Shown piece by piece: positions 17,767 through 27,489 of a stretch of 47,647 nt of DNA. Source of the DNA: Shewanella benthica KT99 (GTDB lineage: Bacteria > Pseudomonadota > Gammaproteobacteria > Enterobacterales > Shewanellaceae). The stretch is taken from NCBI RefSeq assembly GCF_000172075.1, contig NZ_ABIC01000034.1, positions 1-47,647 of the forward strand, written 5' to 3'. Made by a program: the position numbers and the translations under genes. The notes under the pieces are model-generated. The model saw only the letters and a list, made by a program, of their open reading frames with translations. It was not told where the DNA came from and searched no databases. The stretch's first letter is position 1, and each line of letters opens with the position of its first letter.

Positions 17767-17798
17767 CAAAAAAGCCCGTTATCTTTCGATAACGGGCT
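17767..17798 (-). terminator. Terminator of tRNA-Ser
   Basis: A perfect 11-bp stem, AGCCCGTTATC/GATAACGGGCT, with a four-base loop, followed on the minus strand by six Ts. It lies 12 bases after the tRNA-Ser end. Confidence 0.9.
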
Positions 17799-17810
17799 TC
17801 GTCTTAAATG

Positions 17811-17901
17811 TGGCGGAGAGATAGGGATTTGAACCCTAGATGGGCTATAAACCCATGCCGGTTTTCAAGACCGGTGCATTCGACCACTCTGCCATCTCTC
17901 C
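17811..17901 (-). tRNA. tRNA-Ser (anticodon UGA)
   Basis: A 91-base class II tRNA with acceptor GGAGAGA/TCTCTCC, anticodon loop CTTGAAA (TGA), long variable arm, T-arm GGTTCAAATCC, discriminator G and encoded CCA. Upstream on the minus strand a -10-like TATAGT (17920-17915) precedes a TCGCAGCG discriminator. The 3' end is the likely former attachment site for the island relics next to it. Confidence 0.95.
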
Positions 17902-18184
17902 GAACGCTGCGAATACTATAAGTATCTAAGATCGAAGTAAACTCTTTTTTTAAAGGTTGGGGTTAAGTGGCTAGGTAACACACAATATTTTGTTCAAGAT
18001 ACATGATACCTAGCTTGGACTTTTACTCAAATATTCTGACCTACACCTATCGAGCTCTAATTACTGCAATTTATCTCATAACCCAGAGTCCAAGCTTCAA
18101 TTAGAATATGGGCTATACGCTTGATGTGCTAACATATCAGTAATCTAAATTCTAATTTCTATTTTTAAAGTAGCTAATGTTTCT
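17902..18184. other. Divergent intergenic region tRNA-Ser / lonH
   Basis: It contains the promoters of both flanking genes. On the minus strand TATAGT at 17920-17915 is a plausible tRNA-Ser -10 with a poor -35. On the plus side I see no strong promoter before lonH. E. coli has matP divergent from ycbZ here; no matP is present. Confidence 0.4.
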
Positions 18185-19954
18185 ATGAATCCAAACGTCA
18201 TTCCAGTGTCATCATTAACGCCTCAGCATAACCTTCCTGTACTCTCAACACTAAAAAACGCAAAGAAAAATTTGCTTTTAGGTCAAGAGAGAGTCGTTGA
18301 CGCTTTCACACTTTTGACTAAAACGGCACACCAGCATATGTATCTTGCAGATTTTGCGGGGATAGATAGGAAAGCATTCATTGATGCGTTAGCTAACCAG
18401 CAAGAAAATAAGGCTCCTCAGCTGCTCATTGGTTCAAATGATAGCAATACACTCAGTTTTCAGTGGATAGAGCAACAAGAATTAGTACTGGATGAAGAGA
18501 AAGAACCGCTAGTTTTCACCCATAAAAGACAAAATTACTCTTACCTATCAGGCAATATTAAACGTACTGATTTAGTCGGTAGACTTTTAAATACCCGCCA
18601 ACATCCCGTCAATGCAGATAATCTTGATAAACTCCAATATCAAGCTGGCGCACTCGCTCAATGCCATACCCTGTTTATCTGTGCTGATTCCCTGTGGAAG
18701 CGAGAAGGTTTATGGGATCTGCTACTCAATATTTTGTCATCTAAGAGCTATAAAATCCATTCTCTGCTTCCGCCTGTGCCCCTCAATTGCAAGATTGTAC
18801 TCGTCGGCACGAGTAACCAATACAGTGCCTGTTGGATAGAAGAGAGCCAGTTTTCAACTCATTTCCCTCTTCTGGGAGAGATGAGTTACGAACTGGATTT
18901 AACCCATCATACCGAAGAAGAATATGGCAACTGGTTAATTTCTGTGGCGGCGCTCAATCAAGTGTCTCTATCGCAATCCGCCTTGGCACCATTATTTCAG
19001 TACAGTGCACGATTAGCCGATCATCAGCGACGCCTGACCTTGCTATCATCTCAAGTGGGGCAACTCATATCTCAGGCTCACGCATATTGTGGTAAATCTG
19101 AAATTTCGGCTGACGATATCACCTACGCCTTAACGCGTTATCAGCTGCGCCATAACGCCTCTGAGACACTATCGGCACAAAATTTCGATGATAAGTTTAT
19201 AAACTTACCCACAGATGGCGAGAGGATCGGCCAAATTAACGGTCTGACGGTACTCGAAACGGTTGAATACTGCTATGGAGAGCCAGCACGTATTACCGCT
19301 TCGGTTCATTATGGCGATGGAGAGGTCGCCGACATAGAAAGAAAATCTGAACTGGGGGGAAATATCCATGCTAAGGGGATGATGATTTTATCTTCTTGTT
19401 TATATCGCATCTTCGGTAAAAATGCCCCACTACACTTAAATGCCAACATCGTCTTCGAGCAATCCTATCAAGAGATCGATGGAGACAGTGCCTCACTTGC
19501 TGAATACTGCAGTTTAATCTCTGCCATTACTGAAAAACCGATTAATCAAAGTATTGCGGCAACCGGTGCCATAGATCAATTCGGTCAAGTACAAGCTATA
19601 GGAGGCGTCAATGAAAAAATTGAAGGCTTCTTTAACTTATGTGAACGTCGTGGACTAACGGGCATTCAAGGAGTCATAATCCCCAGAGCCAACACCCAAC
19701 AACTCAACCTGTCAGCGAAACTCGTCGCCGCGATTAAAGCCGAAAAATTTAGCATTTTCCAAATAAAACATATCGATGAAGCCATCGAGCTACTAATGAA
19801 TACCACAGCCGGCGTTGCCGATGAAGATAATCATTTCCCTGAAGATTCACTCTATGGTCTGGTCCAGGCTCGATTGGCAAGTTTAGCGGGCTATTCCGAT
19901 GAAGAAAGTACATTTTTTGAGAAGTTGCTCCGAAAATTGAAGTTTTCTAGCTGA
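18185..19954 (+). CDS. ycbZ: Lon-type protease with degenerate ATPase domain (YcbZ/LonH)
   Basis: Putative Lon-family (S16) protease, 589 residues, orthologous in sequence and place to E. coli YcbZ (586), which also lies next to fabA. The C-terminal protease domain has the catalytic Ser435 in DGDSASLAE and Lys478 in [10 protein letters not shown]. Their spacing of 43 equals that of E. coli Lon (Ser679/Lys722). The N-terminal 330 residues follow the AAA-like start [14 protein letters not shown], but where Walker A should be there is [17 protein letters not shown] without a GxxGxGK[ST]. No Walker B is obvious either, so ATP hydrolysis is doubtful. Substrate unknown. The stop is 67 bases before the fabA start, so they may be co-transcribed. 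Confidence 0.9.
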   Translation: MNPNVIPVSSLTPQHNLPVLSTLKNAKKNLLLGQERVVDAFTLLTKTAHQHMYLADFAGIDRKAFIDALANQQENKAPQLLIGSNDSNTLSFQWIEQQELVLDEEKEPLVFTHKRQNYSYLSGNIKRTDLVGRLLNTRQHPVNADNLDKLQYQAGALAQCHTLFICADSLWKREGLWDLLLNILSSKSYKIHSLLPPVPLNCKIVLVGTSNQYSACWIEESQFSTHFPLLGEMSYELDLTHHTEEEYGNWLISVAALNQVSLSQSALAPLFQYSARLADHQRRLTLLSSQVGQLISQAHAYCGKSEISADDITYALTRYQLRHNASETLSAQNFDDKFINLPTDGERIGQINGLTVLETVEYCYGEPARITASVHYGDGEVADIERKSELGGNIHAKGMMILSSCLYRIFGKNAPLHLNANIVFEQSYQEIDGDSASLAEYCSLISAITEKPINQSIAATGAIDQFGQVQAIGGVNEKIEGFFNLCERRGLTGIQGVIIPRANTQQLNLSAKLVAAIKAEKFSIFQIKHIDEAIELLMNTTAGVADEDNHFPEDSLYGLVQARLASLAGYSDEESTFFEKLLRKLKFSS

Positions 19955-20021
19955 TCGGAGTTGTTTAGCGTACACGTGTTCGCTAACCTTGGCTGTTCAT
20001 ATTGTTGGAGTAAGTAAATCA

Positions 20022-20537
20022 ATGAGTAATGCAAACAGTTTCAATAAAGAAGATCTTATCGCCTGTGGTCATGCTAAGTTATTAGGTAAAGACTCTCCGC
20101 GTCTGCCGATAAACAATATGTTGATGATCGACCGCATTGTTAAGATAAATGCCGATGGCGGTGAATTCGGCAAAGGTGAAATTATTGCTGAATTGGATAT
20201 CGATCCAAAGTTGTGGTTTTTCGGCTGTCATTTCGAAAACGATCCCGTGATGCCGGGCTGCCTGGGGCTTGATGCTATGTGGCAGTTAGTCGGTTTCTTC
20301 CTCGGTTGGGAAGGCGCCGAAGGTAAAGGTCGAGCACTCGGAGTGGGAGAGGTTAAATTTACCGGACAAGTACTTCCCGATGCCAAGAAGGTCACCTATA
20401 AACTGACGATTAAGCGTAAAGTTTACCGCAAACTCACCATGGGTATCGCTGATGCAACCATGGAAGTCGATGGACGCGAGATCTACAGCGCTAAAGATTT
20501 GAAAGTCGGCATCTTCACCGATACGAGCAATTTCTAG
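20022..20537 (+). CDS. fabA: 3-hydroxydecanoyl-ACP dehydratase/isomerase
   Basis: Dehydrates 3-hydroxydecanoyl-ACP and isomerises trans-2- to cis-3-decenoyl-ACP, starting anaerobic-type unsaturated fatty-acid synthesis in the cytoplasm. The 171 residues give catalytic His70 ([10 protein letters not shown]) and Asp84 (CLGLDAMWQ), at the same numbers as in E. coli, and the hot-dog helix sequence [17 protein letters not shown]. The start [12 protein letters not shown] at 20022 is chosen over one 11 codons upstream because it matches the family length and has GGAG 13 bases before it. It follows lonH and converges on rmf, the same arrangement as rmf-fabA-ycbZ in E. coli. Confidence 0.97.
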   Translation: MSNANSFNKEDLIACGHAKLLGKDSPRLPINNMLMIDRIVKINADGGEFGKGEIIAELDIDPKLWFFGCHFENDPVMPGCLGLDAMWQLVGFFLGWEGAEGKGRALGVGEVKFTGQVLPDAKKVTYKLTIKRKVYRKLTMGIADATMEVDGREIYSAKDLKVGIFTDTSNF

Positions 20538-20582
20538 ACTTTATTGTGGTAATTGTGGTTTTAAGCTTAATAAACCAGACAT

Positions 20583-20627
20583 GAAAATGCCCTCTTCGGC
20601 TACAGTTTTCTGTTATCAGGAGGGCAA
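20583..20627 (-). terminator. Probable terminator between convergent fabA and rmf
   Basis: TGCCCTC (20588-20594) pairs with GAGGGCA (20620-20626), and the long loop holds a second small hairpin, ACAG-TTTT-CTGT. On the minus strand the stem is followed by TTTTC. It lies just beyond the ends of both genes and may serve both. Confidence 0.5.
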
Positions 20628-20636
20628 AATGCTGCG

Positions 20637-20812
20637 TTACTTATTAAATAAGCCAGTTATTCGGCCATCTACGCCTTCGCGCCCCCCCCTAACCACTGTG
20701 ACTTAGAATCAAGTATCGAGTACGGACAATTCTCCTTTGAGCGGCCGCCAACTCCGGCTTGAAATCCTTTCGAAAAAGCTCGGTCTAAACGATCTCTTTT
20801 TTGTCTCTTCAT
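20637..20812 (-). pseudogene. rmf: Ribosome modulation factor RMF, frameshifted at a poly-C tract
   Basis: RMF dimerises 70S ribosomes into inactive 100S particles in stationary phase. From ATG 20812 the minus strand encodes MKRQKRDRLDRAFSKGFQAG, then VGGRSKENCPYSILDSKSQW and LGG, a clear RMF. At a run of eight Cs on the plus strand (20682-20689) the frame is lost and a stop follows after 47 residues. One extra base in the run restores REGVDGRITGLFNK and a stop at 20637, giving 58 residues (E. coli RMF has 55). The gene is thus either a phase-variable or recently broken allele, or carries a homopolymer sequencing error. It sits convergent to fabA, exactly as in E. coli. Confidence 0.85.
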
Positions 20813-20943
20813 GCAAGCATCCTCTGTTTTACATACAAAGAAGCGATAGCTTCACTTGATAGAAATAGATCTTTTTCGACTCGAAATCAATCAAAATTTA
20901 ACCAATTTTCTTGGTTATTTTTTAAGCTGTTGAGTTTTTTGGA

Positions 20944-20970
20944 CAAAAAAATCGAGGCCTTTGCCTCGAC
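20944..20970 (-). terminator. Intrinsic terminator after the DUF3466 gene
   Basis: On the minus strand TCGAGGC pairs with GCCTCGA around a short loop and is followed by seven Ts. It lies 80 bases past the DUF3466 stop and just before rmf. Confidence 0.85.
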
Positions 20971-21050
20971 TTTCCTATGTTCTTGTTCTACAAGAGCCTG
21001 TACCCGCTATAACAAGCATTGACCTTGATTATTTCAAATGAATATTTGTG

Positions 21051-23003
21051 CTATGTCTTCGAGTAGCGACGACGGAACCAAACTAAGGGTAAAGCAAACA
21101 ACCAGGCAAAACTGGCCGCGCCTTTACGCTCATAATCATCAGGTTCTTCATTGTTATCGACACAATTATTGGCCTTTAACCAATCATCGCTCGCTTCCTC
21201 TCCATTGACTTGCAGCACCACCATACGTGGCAGGTAAGAGGTCAGTGGATCACCATTACCGTTCACTGCGAAGATAGGCAGGCCGTTATCACCTATAACC
21301 AAATTACCGGCTGAATCGAATTTGTACTGAGGCTTACGCACCGACACAGTGCCGACAATGTAAGCTGGTTTATTGTCAATTGTGTCATTGATGCTGTTAG
21401 CCTCGACAACCACAAGATCTTCATTATAGGTGAGTGTCTTGCCGGTGCCATCTTGTACTGAAACCTGTTTGCGTTGCCACTTACACTTAGCATCACACGT
21501 AGCGTCGACCTTCTCGAAACCTTTAGACTCACAGGTTAGCAGCTGGTTTAAGTTATTAAACTCACCAGTATTAATATCGAACAGGAAGCCCGCCTTAGGA
21601 CGCGGTTTTTCCTTATCGTGGGTAGTTTCAATATAACCGACTACCTGACCCTGGTTGTTGATATCTTTTGGCTTACTGCTCAGATCTGAGATTCCAGTGC
21701 TGCTGCTAAAATCATAGGGAGTCACTATGTCTTCGTCTTCAGTCCCATTAGTATCGAAATAGAAGAATTTATCTCTTACATATCCTTGCAGATATTGCTT
21801 ATAACTGCCCACTAAGATGCCATTATCATTGATATCGTAAGCAATAGATTGATATCTATTGTCTATCATAGGCACCCAATTATAACTATCCTCGTCATAC
21901 TCGCCGCTAGCCTCGTTCTTCGTCCAATACGCGGCATCATAAGCCAGCTTATCTTTATTGCCTCGACGATAAACATGAGAGCGTCCCACGACAGTCCCTT
22001 CGTTATTGATTCCCAGGCCTTGAGCCGTATAAGTAGAACTTGAGCTTGGGGTTAGCCCTAATGGTAACTGAGTCTGAGTCTCTACAGCCGTCCCATCCGC
22101 AGTTAACTGCCACACATAACCGCGCACTTGGTAATTAATATAACTGTTACCGTACTGGTTATAGGGGAACTGCAATTTCTGCACACAGACATCTAGTGGA
22201 TAGGTGTCACTCTCAATACAGCCATCGATACGATCTTTAGCATTCTTAGACAACTCGGTGCCGACATAGCCCACCACTAGCCCGCTAGCGTTCACTTTAG
22301 CCGCGACAGAATAGCCTCCCACGTTAACTGCAGGGGTTTCATCATCTTTGACATATTCGGTCAGAGGCGGTACCAGAGCTATCTCTGTGCCATCGGCATT
22401 TTTAACGAAACCACGTTCTTCAAACGCTCTATAGTACCAAAACTCTTGATCTGCCGTACTGCCGGTATAGGGCTCGGTTTGTTCCGGCGCCGTCATCGAA
22501 CCCACTTTAACACCTGAGTCATTGATACCATAATAATACGCATCGACGGAATTGATCGTCTCGGGAACATCTGGATCCGTTAAGCCTGGATCTGTGGTGC
22601 CATTGACGCTGTCAAATACAGGAAGCCAATTTTTAGAAGATGGATCATTGTCCTGAGCGGTAAAGGTGAAGTTGTTAGCCTTGATAGGCGTATTAATAGA
22701 AAGTACTATTCTCTCTTCTGGCGCGATACCATCTTCGATATCGATGACACCATCATCATCCTCAGACACGCTGAGATACTTCTTCCCCTTAGCGACACCC
22801 AATGATTCGCCTTGGGCATTAATTGCCATACCATAGCCACTACGAGTGCCTTGTAATGTGCCGATTAATTCAGCGCCGTCTGTCTGACTATAAATGTCGT
22901 CTAGGTTTTTAATTTCATACACAGGTGCAGCATTGGCACCTTGCAAAACACCAATTACACTCAGTGCAACTAATGATAGTGCTTTATCCAGTTTCAACTT
23001 CAT
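21051..23003 (-). CDS. DUF3466 family secreted HAF-repeat protein with C-terminal anchor
   Basis: Envelope protein of unknown function, 650 residues. It has a signal peptide (MKLKLDKALSLVALSVIG, cleaved after GANA). The long middle part carries at least four HAF-like repeats of the form INxxGxxVG followed by an aromatic-rich strand (GINDSGVKVG, GINNEGTVVG, DINDNGILVG, DINNQGQVVG), suggesting a beta-propeller or solenoid. The C-terminus reads ERKGAASF, then a hydrophobic helix (AWLFALPLVW), then FRRRYSKT, the layout of a GlyGly-CTERM-like sorting tail, though Gly-Ala-Ala replaces Gly-Gly. Four cysteines cluster near CESKGF and CDAKCKW. ATG 23003 is preferred to one five codons upstream because GGGA precedes it. 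It stands alone between uup and rmf. Confidence 0.8.
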   Translation of the reverse strand: MKLKLDKALSLVALSVIGVLQGANAAPVYEIKNLDDIYSQTDGAELIGTLQGTRSGYGMAINAQGESLGVAKGKKYLSVSEDDDGVIDIEDGIAPEERIVLSINTPIKANNFTFTAQDNDPSSKNWLPVFDSVNGTTDPGLTDPDVPETINSVDAYYYGINDSGVKVGSMTAPEQTEPYTGSTADQEFWYYRAFEERGFVKNADGTEIALVPPLTEYVKDDETPAVNVGGYSVAAKVNASGLVVGYVGTELSKNAKDRIDGCIESDTYPLDVCVQKLQFPYNQYGNSYINYQVRGYVWQLTADGTAVETQTQLPLGLTPSSSSTYTAQGLGINNEGTVVGRSHVYRRGNKDKLAYDAAYWTKNEASGEYDEDSYNWVPMIDNRYQSIAYDINDNGILVGSYKQYLQGYVRDKFFYFDTNGTEDEDIVTPYDFSSSTGISDLSSKPKDINNQGQVVGYIETTHDKEKPRPKAGFLFDINTGEFNNLNQLLTCESKGFEKVDATCDAKCKWQRKQVSVQDGTGKTLTYNEDLVVVEANSINDTIDNKPAYIVGTVSVRKPQYKFDSAGNLVIGDNGLPIFAVNGNGDPLTSYLPRMVVLQVNGEEASDDWLKANNCVDNNEEPDDYERKGAASFAWLFALPLVWFRRRYSKT

Positions 23004-23042
23004 TAACGCTATTCCCATACTATTTCTAGTTTTAATTTTGTA

Positions 23043-24953
23043 TTACTTGAGCGACTCTAACTCTTCCCATCGCTCGAAGCATACTTCCAACTCCTGCTCT
23101 TTGTCGGCAAACTGGCCGAGTTGGAGATTAATTTTATCTTGAGTTTGAGCATAAAAATCTGGCGCACTCACTTTCTGTTGCAACACTTCAACTTGCGCTT
23201 CTAACTGCTCCATCTTAGCCGGTAGCGCTTCGAGTTCACGTTGAAGTTTATAAGATAACTTCTTTTCGACTTTGGTTTTTTCTGCGGGTTTAATCTCAAC
23301 CTTCTGGGGTTGGACACTCTTTGTTGACTGAGGTTCCTCAGAATAAAATTTAGCACCTTGAGACACGGCATCCTCATAGCCACCGACATATTCACTCCAG
23401 CCACCATTGCCGGTGAACCACCAACTACTGGTCACGATATTATCGATAAATTCTCTGTCATGACTCACTAAGAGTAAGGTTCCCTTATAATCGGTCAACA
23501 AAGACTCTAACAATTCGAGGGTTTCAATATCAAGATCGTTGGTGGGTTCATCGAGAATAATCAAGTTAGCCGGTTTTAACAGCAGACGTGCTAGCAATAA
23601 ACGGTTTTTCTCTCCACCTGAAAGTGCTTTAACTGGTGTCCTCGCTCTCAGCGGTGAGAAGAGGAAGTCTTGCAGATAACTCAAAATATGACGATCTTGG
23701 CCATTAATTGTGACCGTTTTCTTACCTTCACCTACATTCTCTTCCACTGTCTTTTCAGGATCGAGCGCTTCTCTGTACTGATCGAAGTAGGCAATCTCGA
23801 GCTTAGTCCCTACCTTGATACTACCCGACTGAGCCTCTAGCTGACCAATCAAGAGTTTGACTAAGGTCGACTTGCCACAACCGTTAGGACCAATCAGGGC
23901 TATTCTGTCTCCGCGCATCACAGTCGAGGTAAAATCCTTCACCAAGTTCTTATCTGGCAGGTTGTAGTTCAGGTTTTCGATATCGAAAACAAGCTTGCCG
24001 GATCGCTCGGTATCGGCCACGGCCATCTTAGCACCGCCTTGTCGATTGAGACGCGCCATTCGTTCGACTCGCAAAGCCTTTAATGCACGAACACGACCTT
24101 CGTTACGTGTACGCCGGGCCTTAACGCCTTGACGGATCCAAGTTTCTTCTTCTGCTAGTCGCTTATCAAATAGCGCGTTTTGCTCGGCTTCGACACGTAA
24201 CCACTCGGCTTTACCATCCAGATATGTCTGATAATTGCCCGGCCAGGAGGTAATGACACCGCGATCGAGATCGACAATACGCGTCGCCATACGCTGAATA
24301 AATCCCCTGTCATGGCTGATAAATACGATGGCACCCTTGTAATTTAACAGAAACTGCTCCAACCATTCAATGGTATCGATATCCAGATGGTTGGTAGGCT
24401 CATCGAGTAGTAGCAGGTCCGGCTCACTGACCAAGGCTCTGGCCAAGGCCACCTTACGTTGCCAGCCACCCGACAACTCTGTCAAGGCACTGTCAGGGTC
24501 TAATCCCAGTAGTTCACAATTCTGATTGATGCGACTGTCTAACTGCCAGCCATTGAGGTGATCTATATCTTCCTGAAGCAGCTCCATCTGCTTAAGCATG
24601 CGATTCATCTGCACCGGCTCTGCGGTGCCAACATCATGGGCCAACTGATGATAACGTTCGAGCTTCTCGCCAATGTCCTGAAGGCCGGCAGAAATGTAGG
24701 AATAGACAGAGCCTTGCTCAGCTTTGGGTGGATCTTGCTGTAAACGACTCACCTTAACGTTGCTGGCGATATTAAATTCACCGTCATCGAGCAAAACATC
24801 ACCGCTCAATACTTTCATCAGGCTGGACTTACCGGCACCATTTCGGCCAACGATACAGACGCGCTCACCAGGTTCAATGGTAAAATCAGCTTTTTGTAAT
24901 AGTGGGGTGTGACCATAGGCTAGAGAGCCACTATTAATACGAACAAGACTCAA
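23043..24953 (-). CDS. uup: ABC-F family ATPase Uup, TTG start
   Basis: Soluble duplicated ATPase that acts on ribosomes and influences precise excision of transposons. The 636 residues equal E. coli Uup (635). The two ABC cassettes have Walker A motifs GRNGAGKSS (near residue 40) and GPNGCGKST (near 355), and signatures LSGGWQRK and LSGGEKNR, separated by the linker arm rich in Arg (RRTRNEGRVRALKALR). A C-terminal coiled coil (about 555-636) binds DNA in E. coli. It starts with TTG (24953-24951), with AGGAG seven bases upstream inside the end of the preceding gene, so translation is coupled to the glutaredoxin-like gene one base away. Confidence 0.95.
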   Translation of the reverse strand: MSLVRINSGSLAYGHTPLLQKADFTIEPGERVCIVGRNGAGKSSLMKVLSGDVLLDDGEFNIASNVKVSRLQQDPPKAEQGSVYSYISAGLQDIGEKLERYHQLAHDVGTAEPVQMNRMLKQMELLQEDIDHLNGWQLDSRINQNCELLGLDPDSALTELSGGWQRKVALARALVSEPDLLLLDEPTNHLDIDTIEWLEQFLLNYKGAIVFISHDRGFIQRMATRIVDLDRGVITSWPGNYQTYLDGKAEWLRVEAEQNALFDKRLAEEETWIRQGVKARRTRNEGRVRALKALRVERMARLNRQGGAKMAVADTERSGKLVFDIENLNYNLPDKNLVKDFTSTVMRGDRIALIGPNGCGKSTLVKLLIGQLEAQSGSIKVGTKLEIAYFDQYREALDPEKTVEENVGEGKKTVTINGQDRHILSYLQDFLFSPLRARTPVKALSGGEKNRLLLARLLLKPANLIILDEPTNDLDIETLELLESLLTDYKGTLLLVSHDREFIDNIVTSSWWFTGNGGWSEYVGGYEDAVSQGAKFYSEEPQSTKSVQPQKVEIKPAEKTKVEKKLSYKLQRELEALPAKMEQLEAQVEVLQQKVSAPDFYAQTQDKINLQLGQFADKEQELEVCFERWEELESLK

Positions 24954-24954
24954 T

Positions 24955-25188
24955 TTATGCTCCTAAAAATTTATTTAATACATCTTCATCAAATGGCCAA
25001 TTGAGCTCATTTTGAGAATCTACCTGTTTTAGCACAGGGATACGAATGCCATATTGCTCAGCTAGCTTTTCATCATCACAGATGTCTGTTTTTATGTATG
25101 AGATACCAGACATAATAATCAACGGCTCGGCTAACTCACACAGATGACACGCATCGGTGTGGAACAAGATATAGGACTTACTCGGCAT
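24955..25188 (-). CDS. Glutaredoxin-like family protein
   Basis: Small cytoplasmic thioredoxin-fold protein (77 residues) of the DUF836/glutaredoxin-like family. CxxC is at Cys14-Cys17 ([11 protein letters not shown]), with cis-Pro in GIRIPVLK and a C-terminal helix. The redox partner is unknown. It overlaps the end of rlmKL by 11 bases and is separated from uup by one base, forming a tightly coupled three-gene unit rlmKL-grx-uup. The other members act on ribosomes, but a role in that context is only suggested by position. Confidence 0.85.
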   Translation of the reverse strand: MPSKSYILFHTDACHLCELAEPLIIMSGISYIKTDICDDEKLAEQYGIRIPVLKQVDSQNELNWPFDEDVLNKFLGA

Positions 25189-27313
25189 GGGTTAGCAGCC
25201 AAGTGTTATGGATCTGTGGGTTACGCTTAAAATCCATGGGTAAGGTTTGATTGTCGATATTTTCAACTTTAATGCCAACAGCTTCCAGGGCTGCTATCTC
25301 CATCTTAAACTTACGCTTATTGTTGGAAAAGATGATCTCACCACCTGGCCTGAGGATCTTAATCAAGTCAGTCAGCAAAGCCACATGATCACGTAACACA
25401 TCGAAGGAGTCTTCCATGCGTTTCGAATTTGAGAACGTCGGCGGATCGATAAAAATGAAGTCATAAGTATCACGGGTACGTTTGATCCAAGTCAAACAGT
25501 CGGCCTGTACAAACGAATACTTATTGTCATTTAGCCCATTTAAGGCAAAGTTCTCTTTCGCCCAACTGATATAGGTATTAGACATATCGACGGTGGTAAC
25601 CGTTTTAGCCCCACCGAGTGCTGCATGTACAGAAGCCGTTCCCGTATAGGCAAACAGGTTGAGGACATCGCGATTGTTAGACTTTTCGCCCACGAGTTTA
25701 CGGGTAAGACGATGATCGAGGAACAGACCTGTATCGAGATACTCTTTAAGATTTAACTTAAATTTGGCATCATATTCAGTAGTGATAACCTCAAGCTTAG
25801 TCGTTGAGAGCTTCTGATATTGATTGGTGCCCTTTTGACGCTCACGCTTCTTCAAGATGATATTCTTAGGATCGATACCAATCGCACTAGGTAAGGCAAT
25901 AAGCACATCGGTCAAACGACGCTTGGTCACCGACTCGGGAATATCCATTGGCGCGGTATATTCTTGGATAACGACATAATCCAGATATTTATCAATGGCA
26001 ACCTTGTAATCGGGTAGATCGGCATCATAGATACGGTAACTGTCGATCCCTTCTTTCTTCGCCCACTTCTTAAGTTGCTTGTAATTCTTCTTAATACGAT
26101 TCGCGAAAGGCACAGCGATATCGCTAACGTCCCCTTCTATCTTGATATTCTCAGGGTCGACGCGGCGAGTATTCTCGGCATGCACAGTATAGAGATTGAA
26201 TGCACAATCCAGTGGACCGTTACTCATCTTCATCTGTTTATCGGCTTTAAGCTTTAAGGCAGACAACAGCTCTTTATCACTGTTTAACATGGCTATTTTC
26301 CAGCCACCAAATTCAGCCTTAAATTTATCACCCAACTGATAATAGAGTTGAAGCAACTCAGTTACAGTACCCAGACGTTCACCGTAGGGAGGGTTACTGA
26401 TCAGATAACCGCTAGCTTCCGGCACTTTAAGCTCTAAGACATCGCTAACATTAAATTCGATTAAGTCACTCACACCGGCATTTTCTGCATTTTGTTTAGC
26501 GATAGAGATGAGATGAGGCTCTATGTCTGAGCCATAAAATTTAGTGCTGCAGCGGGTTATGCCAATAGAGGCTCGAGCACGGGCCTCATTGAGCAATTCT
26601 TGCCAATGTTTGTCATTATGTCTTAGCCAATGCTCAAAACCAAAGCGCTCACGATGCAGACCTGGCGCAATATCACAAGCCATCATGGCAGCTTCAATCA
26701 AGATAGTACCACTGCCACAAAAAGGGTCCAGCAGTGAAACTTGCTCTTTCTTCCAGCCACTACGAACCAGCATGTTGGCGGCAAGATTCTCTTTTAAAGG
26801 AGCCTCACCTGTGGTCGAGCGATAACCACGCTTGTGCAGTGCGGGGCCGGAGAAATTCAAGCCTATGGTGATCTCTCCACGACGATAGTGTGCATCGATG
26901 CGAAAATCTGCATCGTGGCGAGAGACATCCGGCCTTGAAAAATCGTCGTCGCGAAAACGATCGACAATGGCATCTTTGATCTTAAGTGCACCATACATGG
27001 TGTTATTGATGAAACCACCCTGACCATGGAAATCGACGCTAAATGTACTGCGATTAGAAAACTGCATCTGCCAATCTATACCATAAGCAGCATTATAGAG
27101 CTGTTCGGGTGACTCGCATGGTCCTTTATGTATAACGAAAATGATTCGACTCGCCAAACGTGACCAAAGCGTAATTCGATAACCCAGCTCGAGAGATGCG
27201 CTAAAGTAGACACCCGCCACGCTCTCTTTAATTTCAGAGGCACCGAGTTCAGCTAACTCGAGTGATAACGCATATTCATAGCCCCTAGGAGCCGCAGCAA
27301 AAAAATTTAACAT
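25178..27313 (-). CDS. rlmL: 23S rRNA m2G2445/m7G2069 dual methyltransferase RlmKL
   Basis: Fused rRNA methyltransferase. The N-terminal RlmL part (THUMP domain about 40-155, then a Rossmann fold with [14 protein letters not shown] and the NPPYGERL catalytic motif) makes m2G2445. The C-terminal RlmK part (about 480-711, [18 protein letters not shown] and [14 protein letters not shown]) makes m7G2069. Translated from 27313 it has 711 residues, a usual length. That start ([16 protein letters not shown]) matches the family, while the open frame begins five codons upstream. Neither has a strong ribosome site. The stop lies inside the downstream glutaredoxin-like gene. Confidence 0.95.
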   Translation of the reverse strand: MLNFFAAAPRGYEYALSLELAELGASEIKESVAGVYFSASLELGYRITLWSRLASRIIFVIHKGPCESPEQLYNAAYGIDWQMQFSNRSTFSVDFHGQGGFINNTMYGALKIKDAIVDRFRDDDFSRPDVSRHDADFRIDAHYRRGEITIGLNFSGPALHKRGYRSTTGEAPLKENLAANMLVRSGWKKEQVSLLDPFCGSGTILIEAAMMACDIAPGLHRERFGFEHWLRHNDKHWQELLNEARARASIGITRCSTKFYGSDIEPHLISIAKQNAENAGVSDLIEFNVSDVLELKVPEASGYLISNPPYGERLGTVTELLQLYYQLGDKFKAEFGGWKIAMLNSDKELLSALKLKADKQMKMSNGPLDCAFNLYTVHAENTRRVDPENIKIEGDVSDIAVPFANRIKKNYKQLKKWAKKEGIDSYRIYDADLPDYKVAIDKYLDYVVIQEYTAPMDIPESVTKRRLTDVLIALPSAIGIDPKNIILKKRERQKGTNQYQKLSTTKLEVITTEYDAKFKLNLKEYLDTGLFLDHRLTRKLVGEKSNNRDVLNLFAYTGTASVHAALGGAKTVTTVDMSNTYISWAKENFALNGLNDNKYSFVQADCLTWIKRTRDTYDFIFIDPPTFSNSKRMEDSFDVLRDHVALLTDLIKILRPGGEIIFSNNKRKFKMEIAALEAVGIKVENIDNQTLPMDFKRNPQIHNTWLLTHAE

Positions 27314-27489
27314 CGTATAGATAGACACACAGTAAAAATCAATCAGACATTATACCTTGATGAGCACTGAAATGATAAAAAGTTATTGGCTCTCATGGAG
27401 ATTATTCCAGTTGTTTTCCGCGTGTTTGTACAAAGACCGCCCTCTTAGCTTTATTTATGAACGGTTAAGTTCTTTATTTAAAATCAGGC

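Noticed and set aside
24955..25188. The small CxxC protein as a canonical glutaredoxin (GrxA/GrxC)
   Set aside because: Its CxxC is CHLC and not CPYC, and its overall pattern fits the DUF836-type glutaredoxin-like family better.
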